The notes beneath the pieces are model-generated. The model was given only the letters and a program-made list of their open reading frames with translations, was not told the origin of the DNA and made no database searches. Positions 16,260 to 24,276 of a DNA stretch of 64,000 bases are shown here, piece by piece. Source of the DNA: Arthrobacter sp. MYb227 (GTDB lineage: Bacteria; Actinomycetota; Actinomycetes; Actinomycetales; Micrococcaceae). The stretch spans positions 46,850 to 110,849 of the forward strand of contig NZ_PCPT01000010.1 of assembly GCF_002975435.1 (NCBI RefSeq). The letters run 5' to 3'. Position numbers and translations under genes: made by a program. How positions within the stretch are numbered: position 1 is the first letter of the stretch; every line of letters starts with the position of its first letter.

Positions 16260-16982
16260 ATGAATTCACCCTTTGAAGCCAATGCCCCAGCAACCGCACC
16301 GTTGAGCCTGCTTGATGTAACCCTTGAATACCCGGACGGTCAGGGAACTATCAAGGCTCTGGACTCAGTGAACTTGCGGGTTGCCGCAGGGGAGATGCTC
16401 TCCCTGATTGGGCCTTCGGGCTCGGGTAAGTCATCATTGCTTGCGGTTGCCGCAACGCTGGTGCGCCCCACCCAGGGCTTGGTGATGATCGATGGAACTA
16501 CCGCTAGCGATTTGAATGACACCGAAATGACAACCTTGCGCCGTGAAACGGTTGGAATCATTTTCCAGCAGCCAAACCTTTTGGCATCGCTTACCGCTGT
16601 TGAACAGCTGATGATCTCCGATCACCTGCGTGGCAAGCCTTTGAAGGCCGCGAAAAAGCGGGCACTTGAGTTGTTGGAAATTGTCGGGTTGGCAGAAAGC
16701 GCACGTAAGCGTCCGCATCAGCTCTCCGGTGGCCAGCGTCAACGCGTGAACATTGCTCGGGCGCTCATGGGACAGCCCAAGGTGCTTTTGGTTGATGAGC
16801 CAACTGCAGCTCTTGACCATGAACGTAGTGCGTCAATCGTGCGTTTGTTGGCACAGGTCACCAAGGAATTTTCGGTTGCTACGGTGATGGTTACCCACGA
16901 TACTGAATTCCTTGCGCTTACTGATTCGGTGGCAACAATGCGTGATGGCGTCCTTGGCGCAGTGGAAATGGCTGGAGTTTAG
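16260..16982 (+). CDS. ABC transporter ATP-binding protein (MacB/LolD type)
   Basis: 240 aa. Walker A GPSGSGKSS (about 44-52), Q-loop IIFQQPNLL, signature LSGGQRQRVNIARAL, Walker B VLLVDEPTAALD and H-loop VMVTHDTEF are all intact. The sequence is of the MacB/LolD class, which pairs with FtsX-type permeases, and the partner gene is directly upstream. It energises the exporter at the inner face of the membrane. AAAGGA lies about 14 nt before the ATG, a loose ribosome site. Confidence 0.93.
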   Translation: MNSPFEANAPATAPLSLLDVTLEYPDGQGTIKALDSVNLRVAAGEMLSLIGPSGSGKSSLLAVAATLVRPTQGLVMIDGTTASDLNDTEMTTLRRETVGIIFQQPNLLASLTAVEQLMISDHLRGKPLKAAKKRALELLEIVGLAESARKRPHQLSGGQRQRVNIARALMGQPKVLLVDEPTAALDHERSASIVRLLAQVTKEFSVATVMVTHDTEFLALTDSVATMRDGVLGAVEMAGV

Positions 16983-17024
16983 AGCTTTCATGGGTGGGTC
17001 TGCTTTCCAAGAGCAAGCACAGTG

Positions 17025-17042
17025 CGTAACGTAAAAGTTACG
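17025..17042. promoter_or_regulatory. Inverted repeat before the HTH regulator gene
   Basis: CGTAAC-GTAAAA-GTTACG is a perfect 6-bp inverted repeat with a 6-bp spacer, just ahead of the XRE-type gene. The position suggests an autoregulatory operator. A TACGTA sequence at its right edge could be a -10 element that gives a short leader to ATG 17071. Confidence 0.5.
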
Positions 17043-17070
17043 TATTGTGAGTCTTAGGCGGAAAGATCTA

Positions 17071-17427
17071 ATGGGTGCACCAGCCGCATTGTGGGATGGG
17101 TTGGCCGAGGAATTCAAGGAGTCCGCGGCATATAGAAAATATATTCTTGAGTCGGTCAAGCAAACCACCATCGAAGAAGCGATGACAGCGTTGGATGAGG
17201 CACGAGAAACCTCGGGGATGAGCAAGGCTGATATCGCCCGGGTGATTGATGCTAATCCGGCAACTATTAGACGGTTCTTTTCCGGGAAATCCATGAATCC
17301 AACACTTGGAACGCTGACCGAGATTGCTGCGGCACTTGGCCTTCGCGTGAGGCTAGAACCACTGCCTGAAGCCGAGATCGCTCGCATCGTCCAACCACTA
17401 CTCAATGGTGTCGAACGAAGCTCTTGA
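17071..17427 (+). CDS. XRE-family helix-turn-helix regulator (HigA-like)
   Basis: 118 aa from ATG 17071, which has GGAAAG in front; GTG 17047 would add 8 residues and has no ribosome site. The N-terminal half is helical (LWDGLAEEFKESAAYRKYILESVK). The HTH (about 50-105) reads SKADIARVIDANPATIRRFFSGKSMNPTLGTLTEIAAALGLRV. It resembles HigA-type antitoxins, but no toxin gene is adjacent, so it may be an orphan or regulate the ABC exporter upstream. The inverted repeat at 17025-17042 may be its own operator. Confidence 0.82.
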   Translation: MGAPAALWDGLAEEFKESAAYRKYILESVKQTTIEEAMTALDEARETSGMSKADIARVIDANPATIRRFFSGKSMNPTLGTLTEIAAALGLRVRLEPLPEAEIARIVQPLLNGVERSS

Positions 17428-17431
17428 CACA

Positions 17432-17483
17432 CCAGGGGGGCTCTTGACAGGATATTTTCCTGCCAAGAGCCCCCCTGGTTTTA
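17432..17483 (+). terminator. Rho-independent terminator of the XRE gene
   Basis: Very strong hairpin: outer 15-bp stem (17432-17446 with 17464-17478), one mismatch, then 5 more pairs (17448-17452 with 17458-17462), followed by TTTT. It starts 5 bases after the stop. The opposite sialidase gene ends at 17515. Confidence 0.92.
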
Positions 17484-17514
17484 ATGGTCAGCGATCACAG
17501 TTTTTGGTTAAAAA

Positions 17515-20406
17515 CTATTTAACCCGGTGTACCAATTGCTTGGATTCGGTGACACCGATTTCGTTGCTCAAAACAACCGTGTACTTGTACGTACCTGGTG
17601 ATTTGTTGGTAAACGTTGTGCTTGCCTGCTGCGCTGACGGGGTGGCTGCCGCTAGTTCCTGCTCGTCAACCACCACACCGTTTTCATACAGGGTGTATCC
17701 GGTGGCATTGGTACCCCACCCGAGATTCGTATTTATCGTGTAGTCCGAAGCGAACTTCTTGCCTTCCACGCTCAGTGTGGGTGCTGCAGGGTTGGCGTCC
17801 TTGACTTTGACGACCATGGTTGCGGTTTTGGTAGTCCCAGCACTATTTGTCAGTTCCGCGCGGTAACGATAGGTGCCATTGGGTTTTCCGGTCACCTGAA
17901 CCACGCCCTGCTGCGCAGCTGGAGTGTTGGCTAGCAGCTTCTCGGTGGCAATCTTGACATCATTTTCATAGAGCGTAAAGCTGCTGGCATTGCTGCCGGA
18001 GAGCAAGTTGATTGTCACCGAGTAGTCGCCATCGGCAAGACCCATGTCGGCATCATTGTTGTGTGAAAGTACGGCCTTGGCCGGGGCTTTGGTGGCCGTA
18101 TCTTCGGGTGCGATCTCTAGGGCGAACTCATTGACAAGCACCGAGCTGTTCACGGTGGTGGCACCGTTGCTGGCGGTGAAAGCTAGAGTGCGTTCGGCGA
18201 GTTTGCCGGAAGCAATATCCTGCGCAGTGAGCGTGTGCTTTACCGTGTATTCGGTGGTGGCACCGGAGACCAATTCGCCGAGAGCCCGGGAATCATGGGA
18301 GATATTGGTCAATCTGACGTTGCCTGAGTTTTTCAGGGTCACGCTGGTGCTGACGAGGTCTCCTACCGTGGCAAAACCATCGGCATCAACATCGTTGAAA
18401 GTTGAGGTCGCGGCGTTGGCTTCCATCTTGGGTGCACGGGCCAGGACATCAACTTCGTGGCCGGTAATTTCGTAGCTATTTACAACCTCGTAGTTGGCGC
18501 CAATACGTCCGGCAGTCCACTTGGTTAGCGGGGTAAAGAAACCGTCGGCAAGCTCTTCCGAGCTCACCATGTGGCGCGGGGTGGTACAGGTGTAGGAGGT
18601 TTCCGCGGCGAGGTTGCCAAAGCGGCAGTTGCCCGCAGGGCTTGCCTCACCCACCGGCTTGGCAGCGAACGGGGCGAAGTTGCCCTCGGTTGGAACTACC
18701 CACTGGGCAATATTCGAGGCGCTGGTGACCTTGAAAGAGTACGGAACCTTTTCGCCCACGGTGTATGGATTAACGGTTAGATCCCGGTCGGTATTTGCAC
18801 GGAAGCCTTCGATCTCAAGTCCCGTGACCTCCTTACCGGCTACGGTTGCGCGCACGTTGCTCTGCGCTTCGGTGCCGTTCGAAGCGGTGAAGACCGTCTG
18901 CAGCAGGTAACTACCATTGGCCGTGGCCGGAACCTTGACCTCGAGTTCTACGGTGCGAGATTCGCCGGGATCCAGCTCGGCGATTTCAACGGTGTTGGAA
19001 GAGAATCGCTTGTCCTCGGTGAGCTTCAAGGAGCCCACGATGGTGGTTGCTTCTTGGTTGGTGATGGTCACCGGAAGTTTGTGCTTGGTACCCGCATCTG
19101 CCTGGAAATCTTGGGCGGCTTGTGGGGCACAGATGTAGTTGATCCACTCTTCATCGAAGGATGCGAAGGGCATCGAATCGGTGTAGTTGCCCTCGTAGAG
19201 CACGCCGAAGAGTCCATCCTCAAGTGCCGTTGCCGAAGAGTACGCCGAGAATCCGTGACGAATGGTGCGCAGGCCCGGCCAAGTTGTCCCATCATCGCAG
19301 GAGACGCGGGCCGAGACATTCTGTCGTCCGGTCTGTGAATTGGCACCGGTATACAGCAGCTTCTTGGCGTCCTTGCTGCCCGCCGCTGCGCCCGGGAACA
19401 TCTGAGTGATGTGAGCGTTGTTGGTCGGATCGGGCAGATTCTTATCCTGCTTGACCGCAGAATAGCTGTGCCCGCCATCGGTCGAGATGGCTATCTTGCG
19501 GTATCCGCCGTTGCCCGAGTCTCGTGAGTTGAGCATGACTCGTCCGTCGGAGAGCTCAACAACCTTGTTTTCGTCCATTGACGTACCGACAAATTCGCCG
19601 CGCTGCCAGGTGGCACCCTGGTCATCGGAGTAGACCGAGTAGGACTGGATGGTTCGCGAGCCATTGGCCTGCTGCACATCTCCTGCATACTGCTGAATGA
19701 GACGGCCCTTGTATTCGCCGCGCTTGAGCTGAATGCCTTCACCGGAGGTGGCGAACATGCTGCGCACATCCCCGGCTTCCGGGGTGCGATCCGCGCCCGG
19801 CTTGACCACATCGGTGATCAGGCGCGGATTGCTCCAAGTGAGACCCCCATCGGTGGATTCAACGACAGCTGCGCTAATGATCGATCGGTCAGTGTCGTCG
19901 TTGCCAAACGCGCTGCCGTGGAAACCTTGGTCCTTGGAGTAGACGAAGAAGTTAAAGACCTTGCCGGACTCGGCATCAACCACGTAGCTGGGATCGGAGT
20001 AGCCATATTTGGGGCCACTTGCATCGGCGGCGTGTCCGGCTGCGACGGTGGTCAGTGCGCCCCAGGTCTTGCCGTTGTCGGTTGAGCGGCGTTGGACGAT
20101 GGTGTTGGGGTTTGGTGCGTCTGCCGCACTGCCTGGACGCGCGTCCCAGGAAGCCAGGACCACCCCTTCGCCCAAATGAGCCAGGGCCGGGATTCGGTAG
20201 AACCAGTTGTTGTCAGTGCGGTCGGCGGCGATGTTTTCTTCGCTAAAAACGCCCGGCCCACTGGTGGGATCCGCTCCGGGGAAGGAGGTAGCGGCAAAGG
20301 CGGCTCCGGCAGTGGTTGCCGGCAGGACGAGACTCAGGGCCGCAAGAGAACCAAGCCAGGTGGCTTTCCTGCGTATACGTGGGGTCTGCGGGGGAGGGCT
20401 TATCAA
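17515..20406 (-). CDS. nanH: Secreted exo-alpha-sialidase with C-terminal Ig-like modules
   Basis: 963 aa if translation begins at TTG 20406, which has AAGGAA 9 nt upstream and gives a clean signal peptide (basic PRIRRKAT, hydrophobic core, cleavage near AAFAA). Sialidase hallmarks: the FYRIP arginine motif (about 69-73) and Asp-boxes STDNGKTW, STDGGLTW, SDDQGATW, with weaker STDGGHSY and DDGTTW. A NEW3-like strand domain (about 420-520) follows. The C-terminus ends in two similar modules, each with a TLYEN(G/D)V and (N/P)GTYxY pattern, probably carbohydrate-binding or spacer domains. It would release sialic acid from host or environmental glycans. No catabolic nan genes are adjacent. Confidence 0.93.
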   Translation of the reverse strand: MISPPPQTPRIRRKATWLGSLAALSLVLPATTAGAAFAATSFPGADPTSGPGVFSEENIAADRTDNNWFYRIPALAHLGEGVVLASWDARPGSAADAPNPNTIVQRRSTDNGKTWGALTTVAAGHAADASGPKYGYSDPSYVVDAESGKVFNFFVYSKDQGFHGSAFGNDDTDRSIISAAVVESTDGGLTWSNPRLITDVVKPGADRTPEAGDVRSMFATSGEGIQLKRGEYKGRLIQQYAGDVQQANGSRTIQSYSVYSDDQGATWQRGEFVGTSMDENKVVELSDGRVMLNSRDSGNGGYRKIAISTDGGHSYSAVKQDKNLPDPTNNAHITQMFPGAAAGSKDAKKLLYTGANSQTGRQNVSARVSCDDGTTWPGLRTIRHGFSAYSSATALEDGLFGVLYEGNYTDSMPFASFDEEWINYICAPQAAQDFQADAGTKHKLPVTITNQEATTIVGSLKLTEDKRFSSNTVEIAELDPGESRTVELEVKVPATANGSYLLQTVFTASNGTEAQSNVRATVAGKEVTGLEIEGFRANTDRDLTVNPYTVGEKVPYSFKVTSASNIAQWVVPTEGNFAPFAAKPVGEASPAGNCRFGNLAAETSYTCTTPRHMVSSEELADGFFTPLTKWTAGRIGANYEVVNSYEITGHEVDVLARAPKMEANAATSTFNDVDADGFATVGDLVSTSVTLKNSGNVRLTNISHDSRALGELVSGATTEYTVKHTLTAQDIASGKLAERTLAFTASNGATTVNSSVLVNEFALEIAPEDTATKAPAKAVLSHNNDADMGLADGDYSVTINLLSGSNASSFTLYENDVKIATEKLLANTPAAQQGVVQVTGKPNGTYRYRAELTNSAGTTKTATMVVKVKDANPAAPTLSVEGKKFASDYTINTNLGWGTNATGYTLYENGVVVDEQELAAATPSAQQASTTFTNKSPGTYKYTVVLSNEIGVTESKQLVHRVK

Positions 20407-20452
20407 GGGGTGAGTTCCTTTCACAAACGAATCATCTCGGGCTGATTCAAAC

Positions 20453-20476
20453 AGGACATATGATGTGGGATGTCCT
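20453..20476. promoter_or_regulatory. Operator-like inverted repeat upstream of the sialidase gene
   Basis: AGGACAT-N10-ATGTCCT (arms 20453-20459 and 20470-20476) lies about 50-70 bp upstream of the proposed TTG start of the sialidase gene. It is well placed to overlap a promoter or act as an operator, perhaps for the MarR protein encoded at 20617-21144. Confidence 0.55.
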
Positions 20477-20616
20477 ATGTAAAAGTATGTGAGGGTAGTC
20501 ACTAAAAATGCTCAATGTGACATTCCTCGGCGCGTCGGGTTAGCTCATCGGTTTTTGTAACTGCAAGTCAAGCCGGCTATTCTGGTTTTGCCCGCGGGGA
20601 CGTGCAACGCTTGACG

Positions 20617-21144
20617 TTACGTGTTGGCGGCGTGCTCGGGTGCGCTGAAATCGCCGGCATCCTTGCGGAATTTTGCAAAGATGCGGATGAGCGTGCTGAT
20701 ATCTCGATCCGAAAACCCTGACTCGGAGAAGATGCTCTTGTTCAATTCCTCGGTGGCATCGGCTGCCAAGTCACGGCCCTTCTGTGAGATGGCAATCAGC
20801 GTGGTTCGTTTATCGGTTGGGTGCTTGTCTCGTGCCACAAGTCCCGCTTTTTCGAGTCGATCCACGGCATTTGTCACAGATGTTGCGTGAACCTGTAGCA
20901 GGGCACTTGCCTTATTCATTGCTAGTTTTCCATCGCGAGCAAAGCTGAGCAGGGCCAGCATTTCGTAGCGGGCAAAGGTAAGCCCAAAAGGTTTGAGAAC
21001 TCCCTCGGCCCGTTGCAAAATAATTTGCTGCGTGCGCATCAGTGCGGTGATTGCTGCCATGGGCTCGGCAACGTCCCCCCAGCCGTGACGCTCCCAATTG
21101 TGCTGGGCCTCAAGAATTGGATCGCGCGGTAACGGCTGGCTCAT
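20617..21144 (-). CDS. MarR family transcriptional regulator
   Basis: 175 aa from ATG 21144, preceded by GGAAGG; a longer in-frame start at 21180 lacks it. The winged HTH is typical: LTFARYEMLALLSFARDGKLAMNKASALLQVHATSVTNAVDRLEKAGLVARDKHPTDKRTTLIAISQKG. The DKRTT wing and dimerising terminal helices are present. MarR proteins bind 16-20-bp palindromes and respond to aromatic or acidic ligands. It lies upstream of and in the same orientation as the sialidase gene, and downstream of the acyl-CoA synthetase gene, so either could be a target. Confidence 0.93.
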   Translation of the reverse strand: MSQPLPRDPILEAQHNWERHGWGDVAEPMAAITALMRTQQIILQRAEGVLKPFGLTFARYEMLALLSFARDGKLAMNKASALLQVHATSVTNAVDRLEKAGLVARDKHPTDKRTTLIAISQKGRDLAADATEELNKSIFSESGFSDRDISTLIRIFAKFRKDAGDFSAPEHAANT

Positions 21145-21202
21145 CGTTTTCCTTCCAAAGATGGTCAAGGTGCTGCCCAAGTTTACTCAGAACACGTCCT
21201 GG

Positions 21203-22918
21203 CTAGGATTTTAGTGACGGAAAATCGGTATCCGAATACTCAATTCCGCCGCCCTGCGGACCATGTCCATCGGTTTGGCGGGATTCTTCGCTGCGCCGTA
21301 GCTCTACGCGGCGGATCTTTCCCGAAATAGTCTTGGGCAGCTCGGCGAATTCGAGTCGGCGTATGCGTTTAAAGGGAGCCAGCTTTTCGCGACAAAAGCC
21401 TAGGATGCTTTCGGCCAATTCCGCTGAAGGTTCATATCCATCGGCCGTCACCACAAAGGCCTTGGGGACGGAGAGTCTGAGGTCGTCGGGGGAGGGGACC
21501 ACCGCGGCCTCGGCCACGGAGGGATGCTCAATGAGCACCGATTCAAGTTCAAAGGGGCTCAGTCGGTAGTCACTGGATTTAAACACATCATCCCCGCGAC
21601 CAACATAGGTAATAATTCCCGCTTCATCTGCCTTGGCCATATCCCCGGTGTGATAGTAGCCGTCACGGAAAGCATCCGTGGTCTTTTCCTCATCCCCGTA
21701 GTATGACTTCAAAAGCCCTAGGGGGCGTGGGTCAAGGCGCAAACAAATCTCACCCTCGTTACCTTCTTTTCCGGTGGCGGTGTCAATAAGAACCACGTCG
21801 TACCCGGGCATAGGCCGCCCCATGGCTCCGATTTTAATGGGCAGGCCCGGTGGGTTAGCAGTTTGCACAGTGGTTTCGGTCTGTCCGAAACCGTCCCGAA
21901 TGGTTTGCCCCCAGGCCCGGCTGACCTGATCGATGACCTCGGCGTTCAGTGGCTCTCCGGCGGAAACCAACTTCGCGGGCGGGTTCTTAATCGCGCTTAA
22001 GTCTGCCTGAATTAGCAGCCGCCACACGGTTGGTGGTGCGCAAAAGCTGGTGACGGATTCGGCATCCATCTGGGCCATCAGTGCCTTGGCATCAAAGCGG
22101 TCGTAGTTGTAAAGGAACACCGTGGCCTCGGCAATCCAAGGGGCAAAGAAATTGCTCCAGGCATGCTTGGCCCATCCCGGCGAGGCGACGTTGAGATGCA
22201 CGTCACCGGGCTCTAACCCAATCCAAAACATGGTGCTCAGGTGCCCCACCGGGTAGGAAGTATGAGTGTGCTCAACAAGTTTGGCCTTGGAGGTGGTCCC
22301 GGAGGTGAAATACAGCAACAGGGTCTCGTCGGCGAGCGTGGGAACTTCCGGGACGAACTTTTCGGCAGCAAGCCTACTGTCGGAATAGTTAAAGCCTTCC
22401 GCCGGTGCCCCTGAATCTACGTGAATAATTTTGTAATCGCCTGTGACATTCAAAAACTTCCCGGTGTCTTCGCTCCCGGCAAAGACCCAGCGGGCGCCAC
22501 CACGCTGTACGCGGTCCTGCAGGTCAAGTGTTGTCATTTGCGTGGTGGTTGGAATCATGACCATGCCGGCCTTGATCCCGGCGAGCATGATTTCCCACAG
22601 TTCTACACGGTTTCCAAGCATGATGATCATCTTTTCGCCTCGTTTCATCCCAATGGATTGCATCCAGTTGGCGAGTTGGCTTGAGCGGCTCGAAAGCTCG
22701 GCCCAGCTACGCCGGGTTGAGGATCCATCTTTTTCGGCGATGACCAGTGCGTTGGTGTTAGCACGGAGCGGATCGGCGGCAACTGCATCAAACCAATCGA
22801 AGGCAAAGTTGAATTCGGTGAAGTGTGGCCAGACGAATTCACTGCGAGCGGTTCCGTAGTCGTTGCGTAGTTCTAGGAGCCGATCGCGTACGCTGCGGAA
22901 CATTTCGGTGTTGCTCAT
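21203..22918 (-). CDS. AMP-dependent acyl-CoA synthetase (medium-chain/ACSM type)
   Basis: 571 aa, full length for ANL-family acyl-CoA synthetases. Motifs: phosphate loop LLLYFTSGTTSKAKLVEHTH (about 200-220), aromatic-region GDVHLNVASPGWAKHAW, DGFGQTE (A5), YHTGDMAKADEAG (A7), GRGDDVFKSSDYRLSPFELE (A8) and the catalytic lysine in PKTISGKIRR (A10). The GWAKHAW segment is typical of the ACSM medium-chain group. It activates short/medium or branched acids to acyl-CoA. It is divergent from the acyl-CoA dehydrogenase at 23056; the shared 137-bp region holds two operator-like sites. Confidence 0.93.
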   Translation of the reverse strand: MSNTEMFRSVRDRLLELRNDYGTARSEFVWPHFTEFNFAFDWFDAVAADPLRANTNALVIAEKDGSSTRRSWAELSSRSSQLANWMQSIGMKRGEKMIIMLGNRVELWEIMLAGIKAGMVMIPTTTQMTTLDLQDRVQRGGARWVFAGSEDTGKFLNVTGDYKIIHVDSGAPAEGFNYSDSRLAAEKFVPEVPTLADETLLLYFTSGTTSKAKLVEHTHTSYPVGHLSTMFWIGLEPGDVHLNVASPGWAKHAWSNFFAPWIAEATVFLYNYDRFDAKALMAQMDAESVTSFCAPPTVWRLLIQADLSAIKNPPAKLVSAGEPLNAEVIDQVSRAWGQTIRDGFGQTETTVQTANPPGLPIKIGAMGRPMPGYDVVLIDTATGKEGNEGEICLRLDPRPLGLLKSYYGDEEKTTDAFRDGYYHTGDMAKADEAGIITYVGRGDDVFKSSDYRLSPFELESVLIEHPSVAEAAVVPSPDDLRLSVPKAFVVTADGYEPSAELAESILGFCREKLAPFKRIRRLEFAELPKTISGKIRRVELRRSEESRQTDGHGPQGGGIEYSDTDFPSLKS

Positions 22919-22940
22919 CGTGGTCTCTCGCTCAAACTAA

Positions 22941-22960
22941 ATTAGTAGGAAGCCCTAGTG
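22941..22960 (+). promoter_or_regulatory. Second copy of the mmsA-region operator motif
   Basis: This 20-mer matches 10463-10482 (upstream of mmsA) at 16 of 20 positions. It lies 22 bp upstream of the acyl-CoA synthetase start, within the divergent promoter region, and has the same half-degenerate TTAGTAGGA-N2-TCCTACTAA palindrome. Confidence 0.6.
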
Positions 22961-22981
22961 ATTTCAATCACTTGCAAATAT

Positions 22982-22997
22982 ACTTGGATATCCAAGT
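22982..22997. promoter_or_regulatory. Perfect 16-bp palindrome in the divergent acyl-CoA promoter region
   Basis: ACTTGGATATCCAAGT is a fully symmetric 16-bp sequence about 60 bp upstream of the acyl-CoA dehydrogenase start. With the 22941 motif it suggests two different regulators act on this divergent pair. Confidence 0.55.
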
Positions 22998-23055
22998 GTT
23001 TGGAAGAGTTCACAGCGGATCGCCAAGCAAAGAAATCACGCAAGGAAGAAACAAC

Positions 23056-24276
23056 GTGCCACTGAGCGAAGACCGGGGAGCCGAGATGAATGTGGCACCG
23101 AACATCAAACCAACGCCACTGCCCTTCCCAGAGGTTGATCTCATGCATATCTGGGATCAGCTCGAGGCACCCGAACGCCAACGGCTTGAATCCATCCGCG
23201 CATTCTTTCAAGTCCGCATTCGACCCGCTTCCATTGAATATTGGAACCGCGAAGAATTTCCGCACCACTTCTTGGCGCAGATGGCTGCCCACGGGCTGGG
23301 AAACTTGCAACTAGATGGAAGCAGTGACCTCTTCAAAGGCCTTGTTTATGTTGAGGCGGCACGCGCGGATGTCTCATTATCTGCACTCATTGGTATCCAC
23401 AATGAGCTGATTCTTGGCATGATCTATGAATTTGGCAGCCCCGAACAAAAAGAAAGTTGGCTCCCAAAGCTCAGCAACTTTACGGCCTTGGGCGCCTTCG
23501 CGCTGACAGAACCCAACCACGGATCCGATATTGCTGGCGGGCTTTCAACGATAGCCACCCGCGAGGGAGAGCACTGGATTATTACCGGCTCCAAACGCTG
23601 GATCGGTGCCGGAACCATTGCCGATTTTGCCCTCGTCTGGGCGCGCGACAGCGAAGATGGAAAGATTAAGGCATTCATTATTGAAACGAACCGAGAAGGG
23701 TTCAACGCTAATAAAATTGAAAACAAGATCGGCCTGAGGATCATGCAAAATGCGGACATTGAGATGGAAAGCGTCCGAGTCCCCGATGCCAACCGGCTCC
23801 CCGGGGTCGCAAACTTTACCGAAGCCAACGAACTGCTCAAGCACTCACGTGCCTGGGTCGGTTGGCAAGCAGCGGGAGTGCAATTAGGCATCTTTGATAT
23901 TGCCCGGGACTACTGCCTACACCGTGAACAATTCGGGCAGAAAATTGCCAAGTTTCAGCTGGTACAAATGCCGCTGAGCGAAATCCTGGGCAACGCGATG
24001 GCAAGCCTGTCATTGATGAGCGATATCGCTCGCCTGCAATCGCTAGATAAGCTCGAGATGGTCCAAGCAGCGATGGCCAAGGCCACCACCACGCGCCTAG
24101 CCCGCGAATCCGCGGCCAAGGGCCGAGCACTCATGGGCGGCAACGGGGCAAGCAGCGACTATGAAATGGCTAAGCTCTTCGCCGATGTTGAGATCCTCTA
24201 TACCTATGAGGGGACGTATGAGATCAATTCGCTGATTGTGGGTCGCGCGGTAACCGGTGTTTCAGCCTTCGTTTAA
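23056..24276 (+). CDS. Acyl-CoA dehydrogenase (glutaryl-CoA dehydrogenase-like)
   Basis: 406 aa from GTG 23056 (AAGGAA at 8 nt); ATG 23086 with GGGGAG is an equally plausible start. All acyl-CoA dehydrogenase motifs are present: FALTEPNHGSD (FAD), GSKRWIGAG, the REQFGQKIAKFQLVQ helix, LMGGNGASSDY and the catalytic-base region YEGTYEINSLIVGRAVTG. The YEGT-x-x-I pattern places it near glutaryl-CoA dehydrogenase. It oxidises an acyl-CoA and passes electrons to ETF. The pairing with an acyl-CoA synthetase and a motif shared with the mms operon points to branched or short acids, but substrate is not fixed. Its last 4 bases overlap the convergent gene at 24273. Confidence 0.92.
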   Translation: MPLSEDRGAEMNVAPNIKPTPLPFPEVDLMHIWDQLEAPERQRLESIRAFFQVRIRPASIEYWNREEFPHHFLAQMAAHGLGNLQLDGSSDLFKGLVYVEAARADVSLSALIGIHNELILGMIYEFGSPEQKESWLPKLSNFTALGAFALTEPNHGSDIAGGLSTIATREGEHWIITGSKRWIGAGTIADFALVWARDSEDGKIKAFIIETNREGFNANKIENKIGLRIMQNADIEMESVRVPDANRLPGVANFTEANELLKHSRAWVGWQAAGVQLGIFDIARDYCLHREQFGQKIAKFQLVQMPLSEILGNAMASLSLMSDIARLQSLDKLEMVQAAMAKATTTRLARESAAKGRALMGGNGASSDYEMAKLFADVEILYTYEGTYEINSLIVGRAVTGVSAFV

